Below are positions 1 through 6,538 of a stretch of DNA of 7,245 nt, piece by piece. A model generated the notes under the pieces. The model saw nothing but the letters and a program-made list of their open reading frames with translations. It was not told the DNA's origin and searched no databases. A program made the position numbers and the translations under genes. Within the stretch, counting starts at the first letter, position 1; each line of letters starts with the position of its first letter. Origin of the DNA: SAR116 cluster bacterium (lineage in GTDB: Bacteria; Pseudomonadota; Alphaproteobacteria; Puniceispirillales; Marisalimonadaceae); assembly GCA_002691795.1 (NCBI GenBank), contig NZIY01000075.1:1-7245 (forward strand). The letters are read 5' to 3'.

Positions 1-3000
1 AAGAGTTAATTGTATCACTTGAATCAACATCATATACAGCCCCAGAACTCACAGATACATCCGTTGTATCAGCTAAAGTTCCTGTTGTTTGTAATTTACC
101 TGCATTGATAATCGTGTCACCAGAGTAGCTACTCGCCCCTGATAGTAGGAAAGTTCCTAAACCTGATTTAGTAAGATTTCTACTACCTGCAATAATACCG
201 TTATAAGTTAATGTAACTGTGTCAGCCACTTCTACAACAGAATGATTATTTAAATTTATTCCCCTATTGCTATTTAAAGCAAATGTAGAATTAGCCAATA
301 AAGTTCCGCCATTTAAAATTAAGTGACCTGATGTTGGTGAACCAGGAACACTTCCGAGTCTATTGTCATTATCTATACTTATAGATCCTGAACTAATAGT
401 AGTTGTGCCTGAATAATCATTTGATGTTGTTAATAATAATACCCCACTACCAGTTTTAGTTAAATTACCACTTCCCCCAATATTGCCAGCATAAGTAAAG
501 GTAGTTGACGTATTTGTAGAAATAATTCCATTATTTACGCCTAAGTTAATGCCTCTATTTGAATTTATGGATAAATTAGCTGTAGTTTGAAGCCCACCTC
601 CATTCAAGACTAAATGTGAAGAAGATACAGTACCTGGGGCAGTTCCTAAATTATTATCTGCACTAATACTGATATAACCTTGTTTAATTGTTGTTGACCC
701 GTTTATTGAATTAGCTCCAGACAAAGTCAAAATACCTGATCCATTTTTTACGAATGAACCATCTCCTGACAAATTACCAGAGAATGTTGAACTACTCCCA
801 GAATTTGAGGTTAAAGTTTTACCAGAAGGCACAACAATAGTTCCTGCTCCAGATAATGATCCAACTGTATCGTCATTATTAGGTGAATAAGTTGCACCTG
901 ATGCAACTGAAATATTTGAATTGTTGGATAAAGTACTCTGAACTGTCAGCGTACCTTCGGAGACTGTTGTAGTACCTGAATAGGTGTTAGCATTATTCAA
1001 AGTAAAAGTACCTGATCCCAATTTAGTAAGGCCACCTGAACCTGAGATGATGCCATCAAAAGTACTGTTTCCAGAGCTTCCTAACGAAAGAGTCCTACCT
1101 GACGAGATAGTAACACTCCCATCACCAGATAAAGATAAAATTCTATCGGTATTTTGTACAGAAAACGTTCCGGTGGAATTAACATTTACGGCAGTACTAT
1201 CTGATAAAGTGCCATTATTAATTGTTAATGTTCCATTTTGAATATCGGTTATACCAGTGTAGGTGTTATTTCCACGAAGAGTTACAGTACCTGTTCCAAT
1301 TTTACGAAGATTACCTGTTCCTGATATCACTCCTCTAAAAGTTGAAGATGCGCTACTTCCAAAATCAACATTTCCAGAGCCATTTAATTGAATATTATTA
1401 TATACATTTGCCCCTGAAGAAGTTGAAATGTTGCTCCCTGCTGACAGGTTAATGCTTCCACTCCCATTTACATTACCTGATCCTCCTGGTTCCAGAATTA
1501 AACCACCGCTTCCAGTTCTCGTAATGTTAGCGTCAATTATAATATTTCTGTGAGCATCTAAAGTTAAATCATTAGAACTATTTGATGAAATTGAGGCTTG
1601 AACAGTAATATTTCCAAGTTGTGAGCCTCCACCTCCAGTTTGAACAGTTACATTGCTTGAAGATAATGCGGTTTCTAATGTTCCAACATCTATAAATGCA
1701 TCATCACCAGTAGAAGTTAAACTACCATTGACATTATTATCACTTCCAGAACCAATGGTAATGTTATAAGGATCAATAAGCCATTGACCATTATCTCCTA
1801 TATTAGATTTTGTTGATATTTTTATATTATTGATATCAAGAGAATGACCTGAGGTTTCAATCCTGCCTCCATTTCCTATAAAATTTCCTCCATCTGCTCT
1901 CAAAGACCCCTTAACAGTTGTTTTTGAATTTTTATCATGAATATTTGACCAAACTACAATTTCACCCCCATCTCCAAAATCATAAGCTGATGCATCAATT
2001 GATGCACCTTCAGATATTATTGTTTCAGTTGCTTGGAAAACATCTTTGTTGTTGTTTTGCCAACTTCCACCGATTTCAATCAATCCACCTGACTTTTGTC
2101 CAATAGCATTAATTGTGGAACTGTCACTAATTTTAATTTTTTCAGCAGTTACTCTAATAGAGCCACCATTATTTTCATTAGAATTGGATGCAATTGTACC
2201 AGCGTTCGATATTTTTCCGTTTCTAGCAGTAAGAAAAATCTTACCACCTTGCTTAGTGATGCCATCTGCTCTTAATGAACCCGAATTATTTATAACTGCA
2301 TTTTTTACTTCTTTAACACCTTTTGCAGACAAAATAATTGTTCCATTATCAACTTTTATTGCCTGTTTATTATCAATTAATGAATTTAAAACACCTCGTT
2401 TGATTGAATATTGTATTAAATTATTCCCATTAAGACTTAAATTGACTGTTTCACCAGAAATTAAGGCTGCAGTTCCATTAGAAGTTTCAATTTTCCCTTT
2501 GTTGTGTATTTGAGGAGCAATTAAAGCAATAGTTCCTCCCTCAAAAGCCTTAATTTCTCCTTGGTTATTTACAACTCCTGAAAATCCACTTTTTTGAAAA
2601 ATATATTTATCATTTATAAAATCTCCATCTTTTAAATTTAGTGAGGATGCAATTATAGAACCTACATCTACCTTTGAACCATTTTGGAAAATAACACCAC
2701 TTGGGTTAATTAGAACAATCTGCCCATTTGATTTCAAACTTCCATATATGTGAGTTGGATCATTTGATTGAACTCTATTTAGAGCAGTTGAAATTGTGCT
2801 TGGTTGTTTGAATTCAACTTTATTAGCCTTTCCAATATTGAATGATGACCAATTTGTTATAAGTTTTTGGGTACTTTGCTTTATTGTAAGATTATTTCCA
2901 ACTTTTTCAAAAGAAGCATTACCATGAGTAACAGAGGGATTTTCTGGAAGTTCTTGAGAATTACCTTCAAAAACAAAACATGAAAATACTATAGAGTTTA

Positions 3001-3040
3001 TAGTAAGTATTTTACATAATTTGTTTTTAAAATTAAACAT
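1..3040 (-). CDS. TpsA-type filamentous haemagglutinin-like adhesin, N-terminal 1013 codons (3' end outside window)
   Basis: Large secreted surface protein, the passenger of the TpsB transporter encoded just upstream. The frame is open from ATG 3040-3038 to position 1. That ATG is the only Met codon I see in the visible part, so the start is firm. Residues 1-29 look like a signal peptide (basic start, hydrophobic ILTINSIVFSCFVF). Residues ~30-200 match the TPS/haemagglutination-activity domain, with ALNRV (~86-90) and INPSGVIFQNG (~111-121) followed by VDVGSIIASS, the usual NPNGV-type secretion motif. Residues ~250-400 are Gly/Asn/Ser-rich FHA-like beta-helix with GDGGEIVVWS, then WLIDPYNITIG near 419-429, a motif common in large exoproteins. 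From ~residue 573 five PATR repeats follow. No cysteine is visible after the signal region. No clear Shine-Dalgarno is seen; translation is probably coupled to tpsB. Binding target and C-terminal anchoring cannot be judged here. Confidence 0.93.
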   Translation of the reverse strand, partial: MFNFKNKLCKILTINSIVFSCFVFEGNSQELPENPSVTHGNASFEKVGNNLTIKQSTQKLITNWSSFNIGKANKVEFKQPSTISTALNRVQSNDPTHIYGSLKSNGQIVLINPSGVIFQNGSKVDVGSIIASSLNLKDGDFINDKYIFQKSGFSGVVNNQGEIKAFEGGTIALIAPQIHNKGKIETSNGTAALISGETVNLSLNGNNLIQYSIKRGVLNSLIDNKQAIKVDNGTIILSAKGVKEVKNAVINNSGSLRADGITKQGGKIFLTARNGKISNAGTIASNSNENNGGSIRVTAEKIKISDSSTINAIGQKSGGLIEIGGSWQNNNKDVFQATETIISEGASIDASAYDFGDGGEIVVWSNIHDKNSKTTVKGSLRADGGNFIGNGGRIETSGHSLDINNIKISTKSNIGDNGQWLIDPYNITIGSGSDNNVNGSLTSTGDDAFIDVGTLETALSSSNVTVQTGGGGSQLGNITVQASISSNSSNDLTLDAHRNIIIDANITRTGSGGLILEPGGSGNVNGSGSINLSAGSNISTSSGANVYNNIQLNGSGNVDFGSSASSTFRGVISGTGNLRKIGTGTVTLRGNNTYTGITDIQNGTLTINNGTLSDSTAVNVNSTGTFSVQNTDRILSLSGDGSVTISSGRTLSLGSSGNSTFDGIISGSGGLTKLGSGTFTLNNANTYSGTTTVSEGTLTVQSTLSNNSNISVASGATYSPNNDDTVGSLSGAGTIVVPSGKTLTSNSGSSSTFSGNLSGDGSFVKNGSGILTLSGANSINGSTTIKQGYISISADNNLGTAPGTVSSSHLVLNGGGLQTTANLSINSNRGINLGVNNGIISTNTSTTFTYAGNIGGSGNLTKTGSGVLLLTTSNDYSGTTTISSGSISIDNDNRLGSVPGSPTSGHLILNGGTLLANSTFALNSNRGINLNNHSVVEVADTVTLTYNGIIAGSRNLTKSGLGTFLLSGASSYSGDTIINAGKLQTTGTLADTTDVSVSSGAVYDVDSSDTINS
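86..1322 (-). repeat. Five autotransporter-associated beta-strand (PATR) repeats inside the adhesin
   Basis: Five ~34-residue cores of the pattern GSGxLxKxGSGxxxL..xxxYSGxTxIxxGxLxI lie at about 1219-1322, 941-1048, 667-769, 374-478 and 86-187 (protein order, minus strand). They start roughly 275-293 bases apart. Examples are GSGGLTKLGSGTFTL, GSGNLTKTGSGVLLL and GSRNLTKSGLGTFLL. The linkers are of two kinds. Type A (~57 residues) contains SxxVxVxSxGxxxxVxxxD and follows cores 1, 2 and (partly visible) 5. Type B (~62 residues) contains LNGG and SNRGINL and follows cores 3 and 4. PATR units are known from type V autotransporter passengers, where they are thought to aid secretion and folding of the beta-helix. 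The array may continue past position 1. Confidence 0.85.
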
Positions 3041-3042
3041 AG

Positions 3043-4800
3043 TTAAAATCTAAAAATTACCTGAAACCATGCCCGTGATGATCCGCTTCTACCATCACTG
3101 TTATTTCCAGAGGCAGACTTTCCAGAGTTATCACCTAAAACTTCAGACCATCCAAAATTTAATTTAACTTTTTCATTAGCAATTAGATCAAAAGAAACCC
3201 CCCATCCAGATAAGCTATACTCATTTGGAGTTGTGAGTGTTATATTTGAGGAATTTTTATACTGTCTAATTTTGCCATAGTCATAAAACAATGTTCCAAT
3301 GAGATCAAAGTCCATTTTTGGTTTTGTTAAATCGTACTGTATTTCAAACGATAACTTGTGTCCTTCATCACCAGATGCTTCTCCTGACGGATAAGCCCTA
3401 ACACCTGAAACTCCTCCTAATGAGAATTTTTCCGAACTATCTAAGTTTTTTGATGCATATTGAAGAGATCCATAATATTTGAAATTAATTTTTTCAGTAA
3501 ATTTATGAATATGATAGAAATCTAAAACAGCTTTATTAAAGTCACCATGTGTTTTAGGCCCAGAAGTTTTTTGATCATTAAGATAATCTGAATTAATTTT
3601 AGATAAATCAAGTTCACCAAAAATACCTGAAATAGAAACGCCAGAAACACTGTTCGGTTGAAAGATATTTTTACCTTCAAAATCCAACCCTAATTTAGTA
3701 TTTTCAATTATTTTATCATTAGTAATGACGCCAGTAGTTTCATTAAAAATTTCTTTTTTTTCAAAACTCGATCTTAAATATAAAGACTGATTGTTTGTTC
3801 TTTGTATTGGATATTTAAAACCAATCTCATAAGTATCTGCATTTCCAATAGAAATAGGATTAGTTTTTAACTCCTTCCCTATCTCAAACTCTAACCTTGA
3901 TGCTGAAGCAAACGCCTTTAATCCACTTTGACCAATTGGTATTTCATAATCAAATTGAGAAAAATCAAAGTGTGTTCCATCATTAAAAGTTTTTGTTATT
4001 GATAACTTATCTCCCATTTTTGAGGGATTATTTACCTCAAATTTAAAAGTGTTTCTTTGCTTCGCTGTGTAACGATTACCATGGTTATCGATTGTTACGC
4101 TTCCCTTTACGAGTTCATCTTCAACTACGTTAAGAACAATTTTAGAAGTTTCTTCATCATTTCCTGGTTCAATAGTTGAAACAGCTTTTATGCCTGGAAG
4201 GTCATTAATGTTTAAAATTGCTCTTTCTAGCCCGTTTTTAGTAATACCACCAGAAAGTGCGTTATCAAGATAGTTAGTAAGAATATCTTTATACAACCTA
4301 AGGTTATTTGTCTTTAGCAGATAAGGTTCTTTAGAATCTAATTTGCCCTCATTTATTTTAAGGTAAATTACACCATTTTTAACTTCTTGTTCTGGAAGAG
4401 AAACCTTAGCAAGAAAAAAATCATTAACAAGATAAAATTCTTGAACTAGTTCAGCAGCTTCATTAATTTGAGAAAATGATAACTTTTTATTTAAATAACT
4501 TTTTAATAATGATTCTAGTTTACTAATTTTGAATTTTTTAATTTTCCCAATAAATCTAAATTCTTTTACAAAAATTAAAGATTTATAATCTGTTTTTGGT
4601 TCTATTTTTTTAATTTTTGGTTTATCTATTTTTGGAAAAGATCTTGGAATTTTTTTATAACTTTTTATATCTTCTTCCCCTTTTAATAAACTACCAGCAT
4701 CTGGCACACTATTTGCAGTTTTGGAGACAAAAAAGAGTAAAGTAGAAAGAGTAATTAGAAATTTCCTCTTTTTATCTTTTGCTTTTGAATGGTTTTTCAC
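3043..4800 (-). CDS. TpsB/ShlB/FhaC-family outer-membrane transporter of a two-partner secretion system
   Basis: Omp85-superfamily pore that exports the adjacent TpsA across the outer membrane. The 585-residue length is typical. Residues 1-31 are a signal peptide (KAKDKKRK, then hydrophobic FLITLSTLLFFV, likely cleavage near TANS). A Lys/Pro-rich linker (~32-72) precedes POTRA1 (~75-155, with LPEQ at 135-138 and NEGKLD at 150-155) and POTRA2 (~160-228). The barrel runs from ~231, opening with VTIDNHGNRYTAKQR. The conserved loop-6 motif appears as VRAYPSGEASGDEG at 467-480; R468 is the arginine known to lock this loop inside the barrel, and Ala at 469 replaces the Gly of classic VRGY/F. The chain ends in an aromatic-terminated strand, AWFQVIFRF, a typical outer-membrane insertion signal. 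No cysteines. The start is GTG: the next Met is at residue 262, too late, and a weak purine-rich site precedes the GTG. Confidence 0.95.
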   Translation of the reverse strand: MKNHSKAKDKKRKFLITLSTLLFFVSKTANSVPDAGSLLKGEEDIKSYKKIPRSFPKIDKPKIKKIEPKTDYKSLIFVKEFRFIGKIKKFKISKLESLLKSYLNKKLSFSQINEAAELVQEFYLVNDFFLAKVSLPEQEVKNGVIYLKINEGKLDSKEPYLLKTNNLRLYKDILTNYLDNALSGGITKNGLERAILNINDLPGIKAVSTIEPGNDEETSKIVLNVVEDELVKGSVTIDNHGNRYTAKQRNTFKFEVNNPSKMGDKLSITKTFNDGTHFDFSQFDYEIPIGQSGLKAFASASRLEFEIGKELKTNPISIGNADTYEIGFKYPIQRTNNQSLYLRSSFEKKEIFNETTGVITNDKIIENTKLGLDFEGKNIFQPNSVSGVSISGIFGELDLSKINSDYLNDQKTSGPKTHGDFNKAVLDFYHIHKFTEKINFKYYGSLQYASKNLDSSEKFSLGGVSGVRAYPSGEASGDEGHKLSFEIQYDLTKPKMDFDLIGTLFYDYGKIRQYKNSSNITLTTPNEYSLSGWGVSFDLIANEKVKLNFGWSEVLGDNSGKSASGNNSDGRSGSSRAWFQVIFRF

Positions 4801-4808
4801 AATTAATT

Positions 4809-4815
4809 CTTTCTT
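4809..4815 (-). promoter_or_regulatory. Weak ribosome binding site of the tpsB GTG start
   Basis: AAGAAAG on the minus strand lies 8 bases before the GTG at 4800-4798. It is purine-rich but only a partial Shine-Dalgarno match. It supports the GTG start, since no ATG lies in frame nearby. Weak site plus GTG suggests modest translation. Confidence 0.4.
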
Positions 4816-4942
4816 ATTAATAAGTTGAAGAGAGATTTTAATTATGAATTTTAAGATTTTAAACTAAAATTTATGTAATTTATGTCGTAATTAATGGGTT
4901 TAAAATAAATTTAAAGGGTTTATAGAATATGTTGTATGACAA

Positions 4943-4971
4943 AGAATAATCTAAACTAAATATGGTGTCAA
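4943..4971 (-). promoter_or_regulatory. Predicted sigma70-type promoter of the tpsB-tpsA operon
   Basis: On the minus strand a perfect -35 box TTGACA (4971-4966) is followed by a 17-base spacer and TATTCT (4948-4943), a 4 of 6 match to TATAAT. Transcription would begin near 4936, giving a leader of about 135 bases before the GTG of tpsB. The match is by eye, and AT-rich DNA yields chance -10 boxes; the exact -35 and ideal spacing are the main support. Confidence 0.45.
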
Positions 4972-5161
4972 AATATTGGCAAATAATTATTTTTTTTTTA
5001 AAATAATTTCACGAAACGAGACTTTTATGTCAAAAATTTGAATACTAATATCCTTGATAGATAAAATTGTTAAAGTGTGTCGTGAATAAGATCAATTATT
5101 AATGGAAAATATACAGTAAAATTTAAGAATTAATTAATGTAAAATTAAAAAAATAATTTAA

Positions 5162-5177
5162 TTAGGATTTATCCTAT
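5162..5177. promoter_or_regulatory. Near-palindrome TTAGGATTTATCCTAT, possible operator (copy 2)
   Basis: Arms TAGGAT and ATCCTA are perfectly inverted around a central TT. It matches the palindrome at 6402-6417 at 14 of 16 positions. It overlaps the last codons and TAG stop (5176-5174) of the flavin reductase gene and lies about 190 bases upstream of the predicted tpsB -35 box. Two near-identical copies around the metabolic genes suggest a shared dimeric regulator; which gene this copy serves is unclear. Confidence 0.4.
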
Positions 5178-5836
5178 CTATACTTTCCATCCCATTCATT
5201 TATTTCCATTAAGTTTCCTTCTTTATCTAATTGTGGTCTATTTTTTGTGAATGTATTTTCTTTACCTACTACTCCATAATTCATATAACCTAGCCTAACT
5301 AGTGGTCTTGCCTCAGACGCATCAAATAGACCTTCCTTGATAAAGCTATCATTTATAAATATTCCAACAACTTGACCCAAAATTACATACGTACCAGTTC
5401 CTTTGCTTCTATTTGCTCCCGGCATATCAATAGTTTTCCAATACTTGCATTCAAGAGCAGCTGGGCTATCTTTAACGTAAGGCGCATCAACATATTTACC
5501 TTGAGAATATGCTAAATTCGTTAATTTAAACTCATCAACATTATAAGCGGCTTGAACAGAGCTTCCATTCATGGCGTCAAACAATTTTTCAGTAGCTAAA
5601 GAAAACGTAAAAACACCCGTTTCCTCTGAGTTTTTTACACTATCTTTTATTCCAACAGATGAAAACATAATAAAATGAGGTTTATCAGCAACGGCATTAA
5701 AATAACTGTAAGGAGCTAAATTCTGAATTCCAGACTTTCCTTTTGATCCAATCCAGCCAATAGGCCTTGGGGCTACAATGGCCTTAAAAGGGTCATGAGG
5801 CAAACCATGACTTCCATTGATACAATCATAATGCAT
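5174..5836 (-). CDS. Flavin reductase-like, FMN-binding split-barrel protein (DIM6/NTAB type)
   Basis: Predicted cytoplasmic FMN-binding oxidoreductase of the flavin reductase-like domain family. Members typically reduce flavin with NAD(P)H, often to supply a monooxygenase, though several have other or unknown substrates. The 220 residues show the family signature in order: APRPIGWIGS (22-31), NLAPYSYFNAV (39-49, FMN-contact region), the long KDSVKNSEETGVFTFSLA (64-81), SPAALEC (124-130) and ARPLVRLGYMNYG (176-188). It looks complete. The ATG at 5836 has a strong Shine-Dalgarno, AGGAG at 5846-5842, five bases upstream. A broken YciI-like gene lies 62 bases upstream on the same strand, so the two probably formed an operon read from the divergent region near 6400. 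No obvious monooxygenase partner is in the window, so the electron acceptor is unknown. Confidence 0.9.
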   Translation of the reverse strand: MHYDCINGSHGLPHDPFKAIVAPRPIGWIGSKGKSGIQNLAPYSYFNAVADKPHFIMFSSVGIKDSVKNSEETGVFTFSLATEKLFDAMNGSSVQAAYNVDEFKLTNLAYSQGKYVDAPYVKDSPAALECKYWKTIDMPGANRSKGTGTYVILGQVVGIFINDSFIKEGLFDASEARPLVRLGYMNYGVVGKENTFTKNRPQLDKEGNLMEINEWDGKYR

Positions 5837-5841
5837 AAAAA

Positions 5842-5846
5842 CTCCT
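5842..5846 (-). promoter_or_regulatory. Ribosome binding site of the flavin reductase gene
   Basis: AGGAG on the minus strand, separated by five T residues from the ATG at 5836-5834. It is the best Shine-Dalgarno in the window and fixes the start. Its integrity suggests the gene is still translated despite decay of its upstream neighbour. Confidence 0.75.
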
Positions 5847-5898
5847 AAAATAACTTACTTTAAAGTAAAATTTCCATTTGAATAATTTATGGATAAAT

Positions 5899-6236
5899 TT
5901 AACGTACCTCATTTAAAAGCCAAGGTCTAACTGTAAATGATCTAGCCCCAGATTTATGTATAGGATTGTTGTATTTTTTTTTTAGCCATCGCCAAAGAAC
6001 TGGCTCTTATAATAAACATACCTTCACCAGCCTAATCAATCTAATTATCTTCCCAAAAATGACCAGCTCCAAACATAATACCCCCCCTAAGGTAACTTGA
6101 ATTTTATTTCTCCTCAATGTTCTCTATCAAAGGACCTAAGGCATTATTAGGTTTAGTGAAGATTACATAGAGTCCTTGTTTAAAATTTGTTCAATGCATT
6201 CAGAATGTCTTGCTTTTTTACTTTTGGACCACTCAT
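5899..6236 (-). pseudogene. Decayed YciI-like (YCII-related domain) protein gene
   Basis: The minus strand reads as a YCII-related protein broken in several places. Recognisable blocks are LYVIFTKPNNALGPLIENIEE (6172-6110), SYLRGGIMFGAGHFWEDN (6097-6044), AGEGMFIIRASSLAMAKK (6031-5978) and NNPIHKSGARSFTVRPWLLN (from 5970), ending EVR and TAA at 5901-5899. Family members show the same order: LYVxFTxP, GIMFGAGPFW, GEGMxxxRAxSLxEA, DPMHKSGARSFTVRPWLLNE. In-frame stops are TAA 6106-6104, TAG 6043-6041 and TAG 6034-6032. An A10 run (5983-5974) shifts the frame by one base, and a second shift lies in the T4 run at 6188-6185. A plausible ATG is at 6236-6234. Removing the two extra bases gives about 111 codons, near family length. 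Substitution-type stops argue against sequencing error alone. The family's biochemical role is poorly known. Confidence 0.8.
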
Positions 6237-6401
6237 ATAAAATCACTTTCTTTTTTTATAAAATGGATAGTTTTTCTTTTTTTTCATCTTCAATAACATC
6301 TAATCTTATAGAAACTAATGTATCAATTATGCTAGTTTCTTATGTAAAAACACTTTGATTACACCTTCACCTGCTTTTTTTAAATTAAAATTTATACATA
6401 A

Positions 6402-6417
6402 TTAGGATATATCCTAA
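6402..6417. promoter_or_regulatory. Perfect 16-bp palindrome TTAGGATATATCCTAA, probable operator (copy 1)
   Basis: Perfectly self-complementary over 16 bases, in the divergent intergenic region 121 bases before the dehydrogenase ATG and 165 bases upstream of the YciI-like pseudogene start. This length, symmetry and position are typical of binding sites for dimeric repressors such as GntR-type regulators of catabolic genes. No regulator gene is visible in the window, so its identity is unknown. A near copy lies at 5162-5177. Confidence 0.6.
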
Positions 6418-6526
6418 ATTTAGTTTCAGTAAATAATCACTCTCTATATGATTTTTCGATTCAATGCATTTAAAATAAAAATTTTAAAATTAATTACTAT
6501 AGTTAATATCAACTTATAAAAAATTT

Positions 6527-6531
6527 AGGGA
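6527..6531 (+). promoter_or_regulatory. Ribosome binding site of the dehydrogenase gene
   Basis: AGGGA lies seven bases before the ATG at 6539-6541. It is a fair Shine-Dalgarno match at normal spacing and supports this start, from which the Rossmann motif begins within 14 residues. Confidence 0.6.
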
Positions 6532-6538
6532 TTAAATC

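Larger units (their letters stand above)
4801..5173. other. 373-base AT-rich intergenic region upstream of tpsB
   Basis: No convincing gene on either strand. It holds the predicted tpsBA promoter and a leader in which GGGTTTA (plus strand) occurs twice, at 4896-4902 and 4916-4922, exactly 20 bases apart, about two helical turns. A weak AT-only hairpin could form at about 4981-5009 (AAATTATTTT against AAAATAATT). Another AT-only inverted repeat, AAATTA/TAATTT, lies near 5143-5160, just downstream of the flavin reductase gene. Neither has a GC stem, so I do not call a terminator. Confidence 0.5.
6237..6538. other. Divergent intergenic region between the YciI-like pseudogene and the dehydrogenase gene
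   Basis: About 300 AT-rich bases separating minus-strand genes from the plus-strand dehydrogenase, so it should carry promoters for both directions. The clearest element is the palindrome at 6402-6417. A TATAAA-like box on the minus strand (6396-6391) abuts it but has no good -35, so I do not call a promoter. A minus-strand frame stays open for 27 codons (6339-6259) and, after one TAA, for 30 more (6255-6166); this could be a remnant of another gene or chance. Confidence 0.45.

Noticed and set aside
984..1241. 85-codon plus-strand reading frame opposite the adhesin
   Set aside because: It lies antisense to the PATR repeat region. Its Pro/Leu-rich product is the complement of Gly/Thr/Ser repeat codons, and the minus frame is uninterrupted for over 3 kb with clear domains.
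1918..2513. Two overlapping plus-strand frames (1918-2106 and 2046-2513)
   Set aside because: Both are antisense to the FHA-like region of the adhesin, overlap each other, and show no domain motif or ribosome site; they are shadows.
3020..3040. Lipoprotein signal in the adhesin (Cys at residue 21)
   Set aside because: The residues before the Cys (VFS) do not fit the lipobox well, and two-partner secretion passengers normally carry an ordinary cleavable signal.
4981..5009. Possible terminator hairpin around the T-run downstream of the flavin reductase gene
   Set aside because: The stem would be entirely A-T, and such repeats are expected by chance in this AT-rich spacer; no GC-rich stem followed by a U-run exists.
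5974..6087. Phase variation of the YciI-like gene through its A10 and G7 tracts
   Set aside because: Homopolymer slippage could restore the frame at the A10 run, but the three in-frame stop codons elsewhere would remain, so the gene cannot simply be switched on.
6176..6358. 60-codon plus-strand frame starting at TTG
   Set aside because: It runs antisense across the start of the YciI-like pseudogene, has a TTG start with no good ribosome site, and a Phe/Ser-rich product from poly-T tracts.
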